NCBI GenBank assembly: GCA_902805735.1
Contig: CADCTW010000002.1
Coordinates: 1 to 64,000, forward strand
Length of the DNA: 64,000 bases
Origin: an uncultured Gemmatimonadota bacterium
GTDB lineage: Bacteria; Gemmatimonadota; Gemmatimonadetes; Longimicrobiales; Longimicrobiaceae
Reading direction: 5' to 3'
Shown one piece after another: positions 36,830-45,114 of this stretch (its first letter is position 1; every line of letters starts with the position of its first letter). The notes under the pieces are model-generated. The model worked only from the letters and a program-made list of their open reading frames with translations. It was not told where the DNA came from and did no database searches. The translations under genes were made by a program, and so were the position numbers.

Positions 36830-37231
36830 ATGAGGGAGATCAACGAGGTCACGCGGGAGGTCGTGGATGCGGCGTATGGGATCCACAAGCGGCTGGGGCC
36901 GGGGCTGCTGGAGAGTGTGTACGAGGCGGTACTCGCGCAGGTCCTGGCGCAGCGCGGGTTTGCCGTCCAGCCCCAGGCGAAGATCTCATTCGGGTACGAG
37001 GGGATCAGGATCGAAGAAGGGTTCAGGATCGAGCTGCTGGTCGAGAAACTCGTCGTCGTGGAGTTGAAGTCCGTCGAGACCCTCGCCCCCGTGCATGCGA
37101 AGCAGGTCCTCACCTATCTTCGCGTACTCGACCTGCCGGTCGGCCTCCTCATCAACTTCGGCGCGCCCACGCTCAAGGCCGGCATCCGCCGCATCGCCAA
37201 CACGCACTCCGCGACCCTCCCTCGCCGTTAA
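36830..37231 (+). CDS. GxxExxY family protein (PD-(D/E)XK nuclease-like)
   Basis: 'INEVTREVVDAAYGIHKRLGPGLLESVYEAVLAQVL...VELKSVETLAPVHAKQVLTYLRVLDLPVGLLINFGAPTLKAGIRRI' matches the family signature. Confidence 0.93.
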   Translation: MREINEVTREVVDAAYGIHKRLGPGLLESVYEAVLAQVLAQRGFAVQPQAKISFGYEGIRIEEGFRIELLVEKLVVVELKSVETLAPVHAKQVLTYLRVLDLPVGLLINFGAPTLKAGIRRIANTHSATLPRR

Positions 37232-37266
37232 CTCTGTTTCTCTGTGTCTCTGTGGCTCTGTGTGAG
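37232..37266 (+). repeat. CTCTGTG-family arm immediately downstream of the GxxExxY stop codon
   Basis: CTCTGTTTCTCTGTGTCTCTGTGGCTCTGTGTGAG begins at the base after TAA (37229-37231). Confidence 0.9.
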
Positions 37267-37312
37267 GCCTTCTGTTAGTTTGCCCGCTCCCAGAAACCCG
37301 GAGCCACGCACG

Positions 37313-38440
37313 ATGCCACAAAGCAGCGACCTCCCCACCCGCTGGCGGAGCGAGTTCCCGATCCTGCAGACCCACACCTACCTGAACTCGTGCTCCCTGG
37401 GCGCGCTGTCGCGGCGCTCCATGGGGTACCTGGGCGAGTACCAGGCGCTCTGGAACAGCATGGGGGCCTCCGCGTGGTACGAGCTCTGGCTGGGGCGCAT
37501 CGCCGAGCTGCGGGGGCACGTGGCGCGCATGTGGAACGCGCGGGAAAACGAGATCGCCCTCACCCCCAGCGTCTCCGCGGCCCTCTCCTCCGTTGCGTCC
37601 ACTATCGATTATACGAAGCGCAACCGCGTGGTGGTGTCGGACCTGGACTTCCCCACCCTGGTGTACCAGTGGCTCGCGCGGCCGGAGGTGGAAGTGGTGC
37701 GCGTGCCCAGCGACGACGGCATTGGCGTGCCGCCCGAGCGCTGGGCGGAGTACATCGACGAGCGCACGGCCATCGTGGCCACCAGCCACGTCTTCTACGG
37801 CACGGGCTACGTGCAGGAGCTGGAGCCGATCGCGCGGGCCGCGCACGCCGCCGGCGCCCTCTTCCTGGTGGACGGCTACCAGGCCGTGGGCCAGATCGCC
37901 GTGGACCCGCGCGCCAGCGGGGCGGACGTGTACGTGGCCGGCCCCCTCAAGTGGCTGCTGGGCGGCCCCGGCCTCGCCTACCTGTGGGTGCGCGAAGAGC
38001 GCATCGCGGAGATGCGCCCCACCGTGACCTCCTGGTTCGGCGCGCGCGACCAGTTCTCCTTCCGCGTGGACGAGTACGAGCCGCGCGAAGACGCCGGCCG
38101 CTTCTCCCTGGGCACCCCCGCCGTCCCCACCGTGTACACGGCGCTGGGCGGGATGGAGATCTTCGCCGAGGCGGGGGAGCGCGCCGTCTACGAGCGCATC
38201 GCCGGCCTCACCGCGGACCTGGTGGCCCGCCTGGAGGAAGCGAAGTTCGAGCTCAAGATCGCCGACGAGGCCCACCGCTCCGGAATCGTCATGGTGCGCC
38301 ACCCGGAAGCCGCCGCCGCCGTCGCGCGCCTCGCTCAGCGCGGCATCGTGGTGGACCACCGCGCCGGCTACGTCCGCCTCTCCCCCCACTTCTACAACAC
38401 GGAAGCCGAGAACGAGCTCGCCGTCGCCGCGCTGCGCTGA
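37313..38440 (+). CDS. Class V aminotransferase-like PLP enzyme
   Basis: 'TYLNSCSLGALSRRSM', 'VVVSDLDFPTLVYQWLAR', 'GALFLVDGYQAVGQIAVD', 'GPLKWLLGGPGLAYLWV'. ATG at 37313. Confidence 0.88.
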   Translation: MPQSSDLPTRWRSEFPILQTHTYLNSCSLGALSRRSMGYLGEYQALWNSMGASAWYELWLGRIAELRGHVARMWNARENEIALTPSVSAALSSVASTIDYTKRNRVVVSDLDFPTLVYQWLARPEVEVVRVPSDDGIGVPPERWAEYIDERTAIVATSHVFYGTGYVQELEPIARAAHAAGALFLVDGYQAVGQIAVDPRASGADVYVAGPLKWLLGGPGLAYLWVREERIAEMRPTVTSWFGARDQFSFRVDEYEPREDAGRFSLGTPAVPTVYTALGGMEIFAEAGERAVYERIAGLTADLVARLEEAKFELKIADEAHRSGIVMVRHPEAAAAVARLAQRGIVVDHRAGYVRLSPHFYNTEAENELAVAALR

Positions 38441-38448
38441 AATCCCCC

Positions 38449-38475
38449 CTCTGTGTCTCTGTGCCTCTGTGTGAG
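38449..38475 (+). repeat. CTCTGTG-family single arm
   Basis: CTCTGTGTCTCTGTGCCTCTGTGTGAG, 8 bp after the aminotransferase stop. Confidence 0.9.
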
Positions 38476-38486
38476 ACCTCTGTTGG

Positions 38487-38518
38487 CGCGGCTGGTTCCC
38501 GAACGGGAACCAGCCGCG
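38487..38518 (+). terminator. Strong hairpin, terminator-like, after the aminotransferase gene
   Basis: CGCGGCTGGTTCCCG-AA-CGGGAACCAGCCGCG, perfect 15-bp inverted repeat followed by TTCCTAAAACGG. Confidence 0.6.
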
Positions 38519-38553
38519 TTCCTAAAACGGAACAGGGAACACGCCGCGGGGGA

Positions 38554-38581
38554 TGGACAAACGCGCTAAGTACTATATAAT
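38554..38581 (+). promoter_or_regulatory. Near-consensus sigma70 promoter upstream of the chaperone-usher-like operon
   Basis: TGGACA (38554-38559), 16-bp spacer, TATAAT (38576-38581) in an AT-rich patch; ~134-nt leader to the ATG at 38722. Confidence 0.65.
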
Positions 38582-38721
38582 TCAAGCACTAACGCCACAC
38601 GCCCACCCGGGCATACCCATTGCCCTTCTCGTGGCCCGAACCCGTACACTACATCGGGTCGCCGGGCGATCCGGTTCAAGCAGCCCAAAGCAGCACCCAC
38701 CCCCACTCCTCTGGAGACGCC

Positions 38722-39261
38722 ATGAAGAAGCTCGCCATCGCCGCCGCCGCCGTCGCCGCCCTCGCGCTTCCGTCGCTCGCCTCGGCGCAGTCGGGCCAGG
38801 TCACCGCGTCGGCGACCATCTCCACGATCCTCGACTTCGGCACCCCGTCGGACATGGCGTTCGGCAACATCCTGCCCGGCTCGGCCGGTCCGATCCGCGC
38901 GCAGGGCAGCATCCCGCTGGTCCGCAACGTGGGCGTGAAGCTGTTCCTGCCGGACGGGGCGTCCACGGGCGTGCTGACGGGCCCCGCGGGCTCCACCGCC
39001 ATCACCCCGGCGCTTTCCTGCGGCGTGAACAGCACCGCGGTCGCCGGCGGCACCGCCGCTGCGCCGACGTACGACGTGTTCACCATCACCTCGTGCCGTC
39101 CGGGCACCCCGGCCACCGAAGTCGCCACCCTGGCCGCGCCGACCACGGCCGCGGAGCAGACCTCGCACGTCATCTTCAACGGCACCATCACCAGCGTGCC
39201 GCAGACGCAGGTGCCCGGCTACTACTCGGGCGTCATCAAGGTCCAGGCTGTCGCCAACTAA
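38722..39261 (+). CDS. Small secreted protein, DUF4402/spore-coat-U-like pilin subunit candidate
   Basis: Signal peptide MKKLAIAAAAVAALALPSLASAQ; C-terminal 'VPGYYSGVIKVQAVAN', similar to the DUF4402-type 'PAGxYxGxIxVxV' ending. First gene of the operon. Confidence 0.65.
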   Translation: MKKLAIAAAAVAALALPSLASAQSGQVTASATISTILDFGTPSDMAFGNILPGSAGPIRAQGSIPLVRNVGVKLFLPDGASTGVLTGPAGSTAITPALSCGVNSTAVAGGTAAAPTYDVFTITSCRPGTPATEVATLAAPTTAAEQTSHVIFNGTITSVPQTQVPGYYSGVIKVQAVAN

Positions 39262-39271
39262 GCCGGAACGG

Positions 39272-39766
39272 ATGAAAGCACCGGCGCGGCGCAGGGCGCG
39301 GACCCGCGGGCTGGGGATCGTCCTTGCGCTCGCCGGTGCGCTGGCGGGAGGGAGTGCCGCCGCCCAGCCCGGCGGGGTGGCGGCGGTGCCGGTGCAGGGG
39401 CTTTCCTTCGGCTCCCTGATCCCCGGCGTGCCGGAGGTGGTGTCGGTGGACGACGCCGCGCGCCGCGCCGAAGTGGTGCTGGAGGGGAAAGGCTCGGTGG
39501 ACGTGCTGCTGGTGCTCCCGCGCGCGATGGTGTCGCGCACGGGCGGGTCCATCCCGCTGCACTTCGGGACCAGCGACGCGGCGCTCACCACCGCGACGGA
39601 CCGGATTTCGCCCATGGACCCGCTGCGCTCCATGCGGCTGAACCTGGCGGGCGGCTCCGCTCCACCGCGCCTGCTGCTGGGCGGCACCGCCACCGCCGGG
39701 CGCGCGCAGCCCGCCGGGGAGTACAGCACCACCATCGTGGTGATCATCTCCAGGGCGGGCACCTGA
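39272..39766 (+). CDS. Secreted DUF4402-like subunit candidate
   Basis: Signal-like N-terminus; 'VQGLSFGSLIPGVPEVVSV' and C-terminal 'AQPAGEYSTTIVVIISRAGT'; 10 bp after the preceding gene. Confidence 0.65.
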   Translation: MKAPARRRARTRGLGIVLALAGALAGGSAAAQPGGVAAVPVQGLSFGSLIPGVPEVVSVDDAARRAEVVLEGKGSVDVLLVLPRAMVSRTGGSIPLHFGTSDAALTTATDRISPMDPLRSMRLNLAGGSAPPRLLLGGTATAGRAQPAGEYSTTIVVIISRAGT

Positions 39767-39791
39767 CCGGGCACAACGGAAGTGAGGTTCG

Positions 39792-40640
39792 ATGAAGGCT
39801 TTGCGCTCCCTCTGGTCGTCACTCGGCACCGCGGTGCTCCCGGCGCTCGCCCTTGCCCTCGGCCTGGCCGAGCCGGCCGGCGCGGTCACGGTGAGCCCCA
39901 CCGCGCTCTTCATAGACGCGCGCTCCCCCTCCGCCACCCTCACGCTGTACAACGGCGGCACCATCGCCGAGGAGCTGGAGGTGTCGTTCGCGTTCGGGTA
40001 CCCGGTGACCGACTCGGCGGGGCGCGTGATGGTGGAGCTGCGTGACACGGCGGCGGCGGGAGAGCCGTCGCTGCTGCCGTACCTGCGCGCGTTCCCGCGG
40101 CGCCTGACCCTGCAGCCGGGGCAGCGCCAGACGGTGCGCGTGATGGTGCAGCCGCCGGCCTCGCTGGCGCCCGGGGAGTACTGGGGGCGCGTGATGGTGC
40201 GGGCCCGCGGCGGCCAGCCGCCCATCGAGCAGACGCAGGGCAACGTACGCATGCAGCTCTCGGTGGAGACGGTGGTCGCCACGGCGGTGCTCTTCCGCAA
40301 GGGCGCGGTGGACACCGGCGTCCGCCTGGCCGGCGCCACCGCCGAGCGCGTGGCGGACGGGGTGCAGATGACCTTCGACGTGGAGCGCACCGGGGGCGCC
40401 GTGTGGCTGGGCCGCATCGCCGCGCAGCTCGTGGGTCCCGACGGCCGGGTGGTGGGCGAGACGGGCGACCAGGTGGCGCTCTACCGCTCCATGCGGCTGC
40501 GCTTCACGGTGGCGCTCCCCCCCGGCGCCCCCCGCACCGGCTACACGGTGCGCTACACGCTGGACAACGAACGGCCCGACCTGCCCACTCCGGGGCAGCT
40601 CACCGCCCCCCCGGTCACCGGCACCCTGGCGATCCGCTAA
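39792..40640 (+). CDS. PapD-like periplasmic pilus-assembly chaperone
   Basis: Signal peptide; 'VTVSPTALFIDARSPSATLTLYNGGTIAEELEVSF', 'RRLTLQPGQRQTVRVMVQPPASLAPGEYWGRVMV'; Ig-like chaperone pattern. Confidence 0.75.
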   Translation: MKALRSLWSSLGTAVLPALALALGLAEPAGAVTVSPTALFIDARSPSATLTLYNGGTIAEELEVSFAFGYPVTDSAGRVMVELRDTAAAGEPSLLPYLRAFPRRLTLQPGQRQTVRVMVQPPASLAPGEYWGRVMVRARGGQPPIEQTQGNVRMQLSVETVVATAVLFRKGAVDTGVRLAGATAERVADGVQMTFDVERTGGAVWLGRIAAQLVGPDGRVVGETGDQVALYRSMRLRFTVALPPGAPRTGYTVRYTLDNERPDLPTPGQLTAPPVTGTLAIR

Positions 40641-40643
40641 CCG

Positions 40644-41207
40644 ATGACGCGACGCCTCCTCCTCGCCTGCGCCCTGATCGGCGCCGCGCTCTGCGCGGCG
40701 CCGCCGGCGCACGCGCAGTCGGGGGCGGTCGGCGCGTCGGCGGTGGTGGTGTTCCCGCCGCTCACGGGCACGGGGGTGCGCGGCCTGCAGTTCGGCAGGG
40801 TGATCCCGAGCGCGGGCTCCGTCACGGTGCGCCCCAGCTCGGCGCTCGCCGGGGAGTGGCGGCTCACGTCGATGCGCGGCCGCAAGTGGGTGGATATCAC
40901 CTTCATCCTCCCCGCTGCCCTGCAGGGTCCTGGCGGCGCCACGCTGCCCCTGTCGTTCAACGGCAACTTCGCGGCGCTCTGCGAGATCGACGACGCGACC
41001 CAGATCTGCCAGACTGCCTCGTACTTCGAGTGGAACCCGGTCACGACCCCCACGTACCGGGATACCCCGGAGCGCTACAAGCCCGGCCGCCCGCGGTACA
41101 GCGACGACTCGTACTCCATCTACATCGGGGGCATCGCCACGCCCGCGCCCGCCCAGCCGGCGGGCCAATACACCGGGGCGGTGGGAATCACGATCGTCAC
41201 CAACTGA
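40644..41207 (+). CDS. Secreted DUF4402-like subunit candidate
   Basis: Signal peptide; 'VRGLQFGRVIPSAGSVTVRPSSALAGEWRL'; C-terminal 'PAQPAGQYTGAVGITIVTN'. Confidence 0.65.
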   Translation: MTRRLLLACALIGAALCAAPPAHAQSGAVGASAVVVFPPLTGTGVRGLQFGRVIPSAGSVTVRPSSALAGEWRLTSMRGRKWVDITFILPAALQGPGGATLPLSFNGNFAALCEIDDATQICQTASYFEWNPVTTPTYRDTPERYKPGRPRYSDDSYSIYIGGIATPAPAQPAGQYTGAVGITIVTN

Positions 41208-41208
41208 C

Positions 41209-43800
41209 GTGTCCCCCGGCCTTCGTGCCGGAGCCCGCTGGGCGCTCCGCGTAAGCTTCTTCCTGCTCTCCCTTCTCTTCGCCCCGGGCGCCGTCCGCGC
41301 CGGGGCGGCTCAGCTTCCCGCCGGCATGGAGGAAGGGATCTACCAGCTCCGTGTGGGCGACCTTGCCCCGCTGGACCTGCCCGTGCTGGTGCGGGGGGAC
41401 GGCGGGGTCTTCGTGCCCCTCCGCCCCGTGCTGGAGCTGGCGGGTGCCCCCTTCCGCCTGCTCCCGGACAGCGGCGTGGCCACCGTGGCGCGCCCCCGCG
41501 GCGAGGGCGAGTCGCGCCTGGACGTGGCCGCGCGCACCATCGGCCCGCGCCGCCTGCCGCTGGGCGAGGGGGAGGCGTTCACGGCGGGGGGCGAGCTGTA
41601 CCTGTCCGCGCCGCGGCTGGGCGACCTGCTGGAAGCGGGGGTGGAGGTGGATGCGTCGGCGCTCACCATCGCCGTCACCCGCGAGCTCCCCTTCCCCGCG
41701 CAGGAGCGTGCGGCCAACCGGGCACGGCGGGCCGGCGCCCTGGGCCGCGCCGCGCCCGGAGACTTCGCGGGGAGCGTTCCCTTCCACCCCCGCAGCGGCG
41801 GGGGGGTGGTGGAGTGGGGGGTCACTTCGTCGCTCCCCGAGCCGTGGACGCCCTCGGCGGTGGACGCGCGGCTGGGGGTGGGCTTCCTGGGCGGGCTGGT
41901 GCGCGCGGGCACCAGCGTGCAGAGGGCGGACGGGGGCGTGTCGGTGGCGGAGCTGAACGCCAGCTTCCAGCGCGTCTTCCCCACCGGGAGGTGGGTGCGG
42001 CAGCTCCAGGTCGGCGACATCGCCACCGGGGGGCCGCGCCCGCGCTCGGTGCGCGGGTTCAGCGTGGGGAACGCCCCCTTCACGCGCGAGGCCGTGTACA
42101 GCGAGGTGCGCTACGCCCCCCGGCTCCCCAGCGGGTGGGAGTACGAGGTGTACCAGAACGGGCGGCTGCTGGGCTTCTCGGGCGAGGCGGGGGGCGGCGG
42201 GGTGGACATCCCGCTGACGTACGGCAGCACGCCGGTGGAGGTGAGGATGTACGGCCCGGCCGGCGAGCGGGTGCGGTCGGAGATCTCGTACCTGGTGCCG
42301 GCCCTGCAGCTTCCCCCGGGACGCACGGAGTACTCGCTGGGCGGCGGCCTGTGCGCCGACGAGCGCGAGTGCCGCCTCTTCTCGTACCTGGACCTGCGCC
42401 GGGGGCTGGTGCGCGGGGTGACGCTGTTCGGCGGGGCCGAGGCGCCGGTGGACTCGGCCGGCGTCGCGCCGCGCCCGTACGGCGGGGCCAGCATCCTCCC
42501 CGCGCGGGACTGGGCGCTGGAGGTGCAGGGGATGTACGGCTCGTACCTGTACGGAACGGTGGAGAAGCTGGGGACGGGCCGCCTCTCCGGCGTGGCGAGC
42601 GCCGGCGTCACCTACCCGGAGCGCCGCGCGGCCTCCATCGTGGTGCCCGGCGGCGCGGCGGGGGTGCCGGTGCAGGGAGCGGCGTGGCACGTGGATGCCG
42701 CGGTCGGGGTGCGCACGGGCGGGCTGGAGAACCTGGTCCGCAACTTCTCGCTCGCCGCCCGCGCCAACGGCGCGCTGGAGTCGGGCGAGCTCTTCGCGCA
42801 CCTTTCCGCGGCGGCGGCGCTGCGCCGGGTGCTGCTGGAGGCGGGGTACGAGACCACCCCGTCGGAGCCCGGGGTCGTCCTGCTGCGGGCGGGGCTCCCC
42901 GTGATGGGCGTGTTCCCCCGCTGGCTGCAGGCGCCCTCGCTCTACGCCGGGGTGGGTCTGGCCGGCGGAGCTCCCAGCCGCTGGGACCTCACCGTCACCG
43001 CGCAGCCGTTCCACACCCAGCTCACCCTCAACGCGCGGTGGCTCGCGGGCGGCGCGGGGCCCTCCGTTTCGCTGGGCGCGGGGGTCCCGCTCCGCTTCGG
43101 GCGCGCGCATACGCACGTCGGCGTACGCGGGAGGGAGGCGGTCGGCTCGCTCTCGGTGACGGGGGCGGCCGCCTTTGGCAGCGGCGCGGGGGTCCGCCCG
43201 CTGCGCTACGGGGGGCTGGGGCTGAGCGGCATCACCGGGGTGGTGTTCATGGACGCCAACGGCAACGGCCGCCGCGACCCGGGGGAGCAGACCGCCGCGG
43301 ACGCCGCCGTGGAGGTGGGGTCCACCCGCGTCCGCACGGACGCGTCGGGTAGGTATTCCACCTGGTCCGTGATCCCGTACGACGTGGCTCGGGTGCGGCT
43401 GGACACGGCGACGCTGGCCGACCCGGCCTGGGTGCCCGCCAGCGCCGAGCGGCTCCTGCGCCCGTCTCCCCACATGTACATGGACGCGGACTTCCCCCTG
43501 GTGCAGACGCGCGAGCTTTCCGGCACCCTGGTGGCGGCTCGCGACGTGCGCAGCGTGGGCGGCGTCACGGTGGAGATCACCGCTCCCGGCGGCGAGGTGA
43601 TCCGCACCCTCACCTTCAGCGACGGCGCGTTCTACCTGGGCCGGGTGAGTCCCGGCGAGTACCAGGTTCGCGTCTCCGAGTCCTCTCTGCGCGCGCTCGG
43701 CGCCCGCTCCGACCCGGCCTCCGTCCGCGTGGTCGTGCCCGCGGGTGGCGACCAGCCGCTGGTGGAAGTCCCTCCCATCCAGGTCCGGCGCGCCCGGTAG
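41209..43800 (+). CDS. Usher-like outer-membrane protein with C-terminal SdrD/CnaB-like B repeats
   Basis: 'LPSGWEYEVYQNGRLLGFSGEAGGGGVDIPLTYGSTPVEVRMYGPAGERV' usher-like segment; C-terminal 'ITGVVFMDANGNGRRDPGEQTAADAAVEVGSTRVRTDASGRYS' B-repeat. GTG start right after the preceding stop. Confidence 0.7.
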   Translation: MSPGLRAGARWALRVSFFLLSLLFAPGAVRAGAAQLPAGMEEGIYQLRVGDLAPLDLPVLVRGDGGVFVPLRPVLELAGAPFRLLPDSGVATVARPRGEGESRLDVAARTIGPRRLPLGEGEAFTAGGELYLSAPRLGDLLEAGVEVDASALTIAVTRELPFPAQERAANRARRAGALGRAAPGDFAGSVPFHPRSGGGVVEWGVTSSLPEPWTPSAVDARLGVGFLGGLVRAGTSVQRADGGVSVAELNASFQRVFPTGRWVRQLQVGDIATGGPRPRSVRGFSVGNAPFTREAVYSEVRYAPRLPSGWEYEVYQNGRLLGFSGEAGGGGVDIPLTYGSTPVEVRMYGPAGERVRSEISYLVPALQLPPGRTEYSLGGGLCADERECRLFSYLDLRRGLVRGVTLFGGAEAPVDSAGVAPRPYGGASILPARDWALEVQGMYGSYLYGTVEKLGTGRLSGVASAGVTYPERRAASIVVPGGAAGVPVQGAAWHVDAAVGVRTGGLENLVRNFSLAARANGALESGELFAHLSAAAALRRVLLEAGYETTPSEPGVVLLRAGLPVMGVFPRWLQAPSLYAGVGLAGGAPSRWDLTVTAQPFHTQLTLNARWLAGGAGPSVSLGAGVPLRFGRAHTHVGVRGREAVGSLSVTGAAAFGSGAGVRPLRYGGLGLSGITGVVFMDANGNGRRDPGEQTAADAAVEVGSTRVRTDASGRYSTWSVIPYDVARVRLDTATLADPAWVPASAERLLRPSPHMYMDADFPLVQTRELSGTLVAARDVRSVGGVTVEITAPGGEVIRTLTFSDGAFYLGRVSPGEYQVRVSESSLRALGARSDPASVRVVVPAGGDQPLVEVPPIQVRRAR

Positions 43801-43808
43801 GGAGAAGC

Positions 43809-44037
43809 GGCCCTCACCCGGCAGCTTACAGCTGCCACCCTCTCCCAGTAACTGCCCTGGGAGAGGGGACCACGTCGTGCGCGCCGAGCGGCGACCCAGC
43901 GCGCCGGAATGACGGGGTCACGCCCCTGCCACGTGCGTCGCGGCGATCAGGCCCCTGCGGAACCCCACGCGAAGTAGTCCCCTCTCCCATGGTGTTCATG
44001 GGAGAGGGTGGCAGCTGTAAGCTGCCGGGTGAGGGCC
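43809..44037. mobile_element. 229-bp MITE-like element with perfect 39-bp terminal inverted repeats
   Basis: GGCCCTCACCCGGCAGCTTACAGCTGCCACCCTCTCCCA (43809-43847) is the exact reverse complement of 43999-44037; internal nested inverted pair TGGGAGAGGGGAC (43858-43870)/GTCCCCTCTCCCA (43977-43989). Confidence 0.8.
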
Positions 44038-44044
44038 ACGATCC

Positions 44045-44485
44045 TCAGCCCACCGGGTCGCCCACGCGGATCTCGCCGCCCTCCAGGATCTCGGCGCGCA
44101 GGCCGCCGCGCTCGGCCAGGTCGCGCATGACGCCGCGGTAGGTGAAGCGCTGCAGGCGCGAGCAGGGGTCACAGCGCTCCACCCCGCGCACGAGCACGTT
44201 CCCGATCCGGAACACGCGCCCCACCAGGTCGTTCAGGGCCACCCCGCGCGTGACCACGTTGCGCCGCGTGTCGGCGGGGGAGAAGTCGCGGCCGGTGGCG
44301 CGGACGCGCTCCACGGCCTCGGCTTCCACCAGCGTGAGCTGGCAGGTAGCGGCGTAGCGGGTGGGCGGCACCCCCAGGTAGCGGTCGCCCAGCAATCCCT
44401 CTCCGGCCACCGCGGTGGCGGTCTCCACCGGCGTGCGCGGCTCTCCGCGCTCCCGGGCCACGTAGATCGCCTCCACCGTCCCCAT
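44045..44485 (-). CDS. MOSC domain-containing protein
   Basis: 'GEGLLGDRYLG...QLTLVEAEAVERV...TRRNVVTRGVALNDLVGRVFRIGNVLVRGVERCDPC'. Confidence 0.9.
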   Translation of the reverse strand: MGTVEAIYVARERGEPRTPVETATAVAGEGLLGDRYLGVPPTRYAATCQLTLVEAEAVERVRATGRDFSPADTRRNVVTRGVALNDLVGRVFRIGNVLVRGVERCDPCSRLQRFTYRGVMRDLAERGGLRAEILEGGEIRVGDPVG

Positions 44486-44487
44486 CG

Positions 44488-45057
44488 CTACTCGCTCCCC
44501 GCCAGCCCCAGCTCCGGGGCGATGCCGCGCATGGCTTCGATCACGAACGCCACGTGCTCGGCCAGCTCCACGCCCAGCATCTCGGTGGCGCGGCGCACGT
44601 CCTCGCGGTCCACGCCGGCGGCGAAGCCCTTGTCCTTCATCTTCTTGAGCACCGACTTGGCCTCCAGGTCCATCACGGACTTGGAGGGGCGCACCAGGGC
44701 GGCGGCGGTCACCAGGCCGGTGATCTCGTCGCAGGCGTAGAGGGTGCGGTCCAGGAGGGACTCGGGGTGCACGCCGGTGCGCGGGGCGTAGTGCGCCAGG
44801 ATCGCGTGCACCATCTCGTCCGGGTAGCCGCGCTCGCGCAGCAGCTCGGTGCCGGGGACGGGGTGCTCGTCCGGGTAGCGCTCGTAGTCGAAGTCGTGGA
44901 GGAGGCCGGTGAGGCCGAAGAGCTCCTCGTCCTCGCCGAAGCGGCGGGCGTAGGCGCGGCAGGCGGCCTCCACCGAGTACATGTGGCGGCGGAGGCTTTC
45001 GCTCTGCACGTACTCGTGCATCAGCGTGAGGGCTTCTTCGCGGGACGGGAGTGGCAT
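44488..45057 (-). CDS. HD domain-containing protein
   Basis: 'GLLHDFDYERYPDEHPVPGTELLRERGYPDEMVHAILAHY' HD signature. Confidence 0.88.
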   Translation of the reverse strand: MPLPSREEALTLMHEYVQSESLRRHMYSVEAACRAYARRFGEDEELFGLTGLLHDFDYERYPDEHPVPGTELLRERGYPDEMVHAILAHYAPRTGVHPESLLDRTLYACDEITGLVTAAALVRPSKSVMDLEAKSVLKKMKDKGFAAGVDREDVRRATEMLGVELAEHVAFVIEAMRGIAPELGLAGSE

Positions 45058-45114
45058 CGGTGCAGGGGCCGGGGTGAACGGATTGGGCTCACAGGAGACG
45101 GAGAGGAGGTCATC

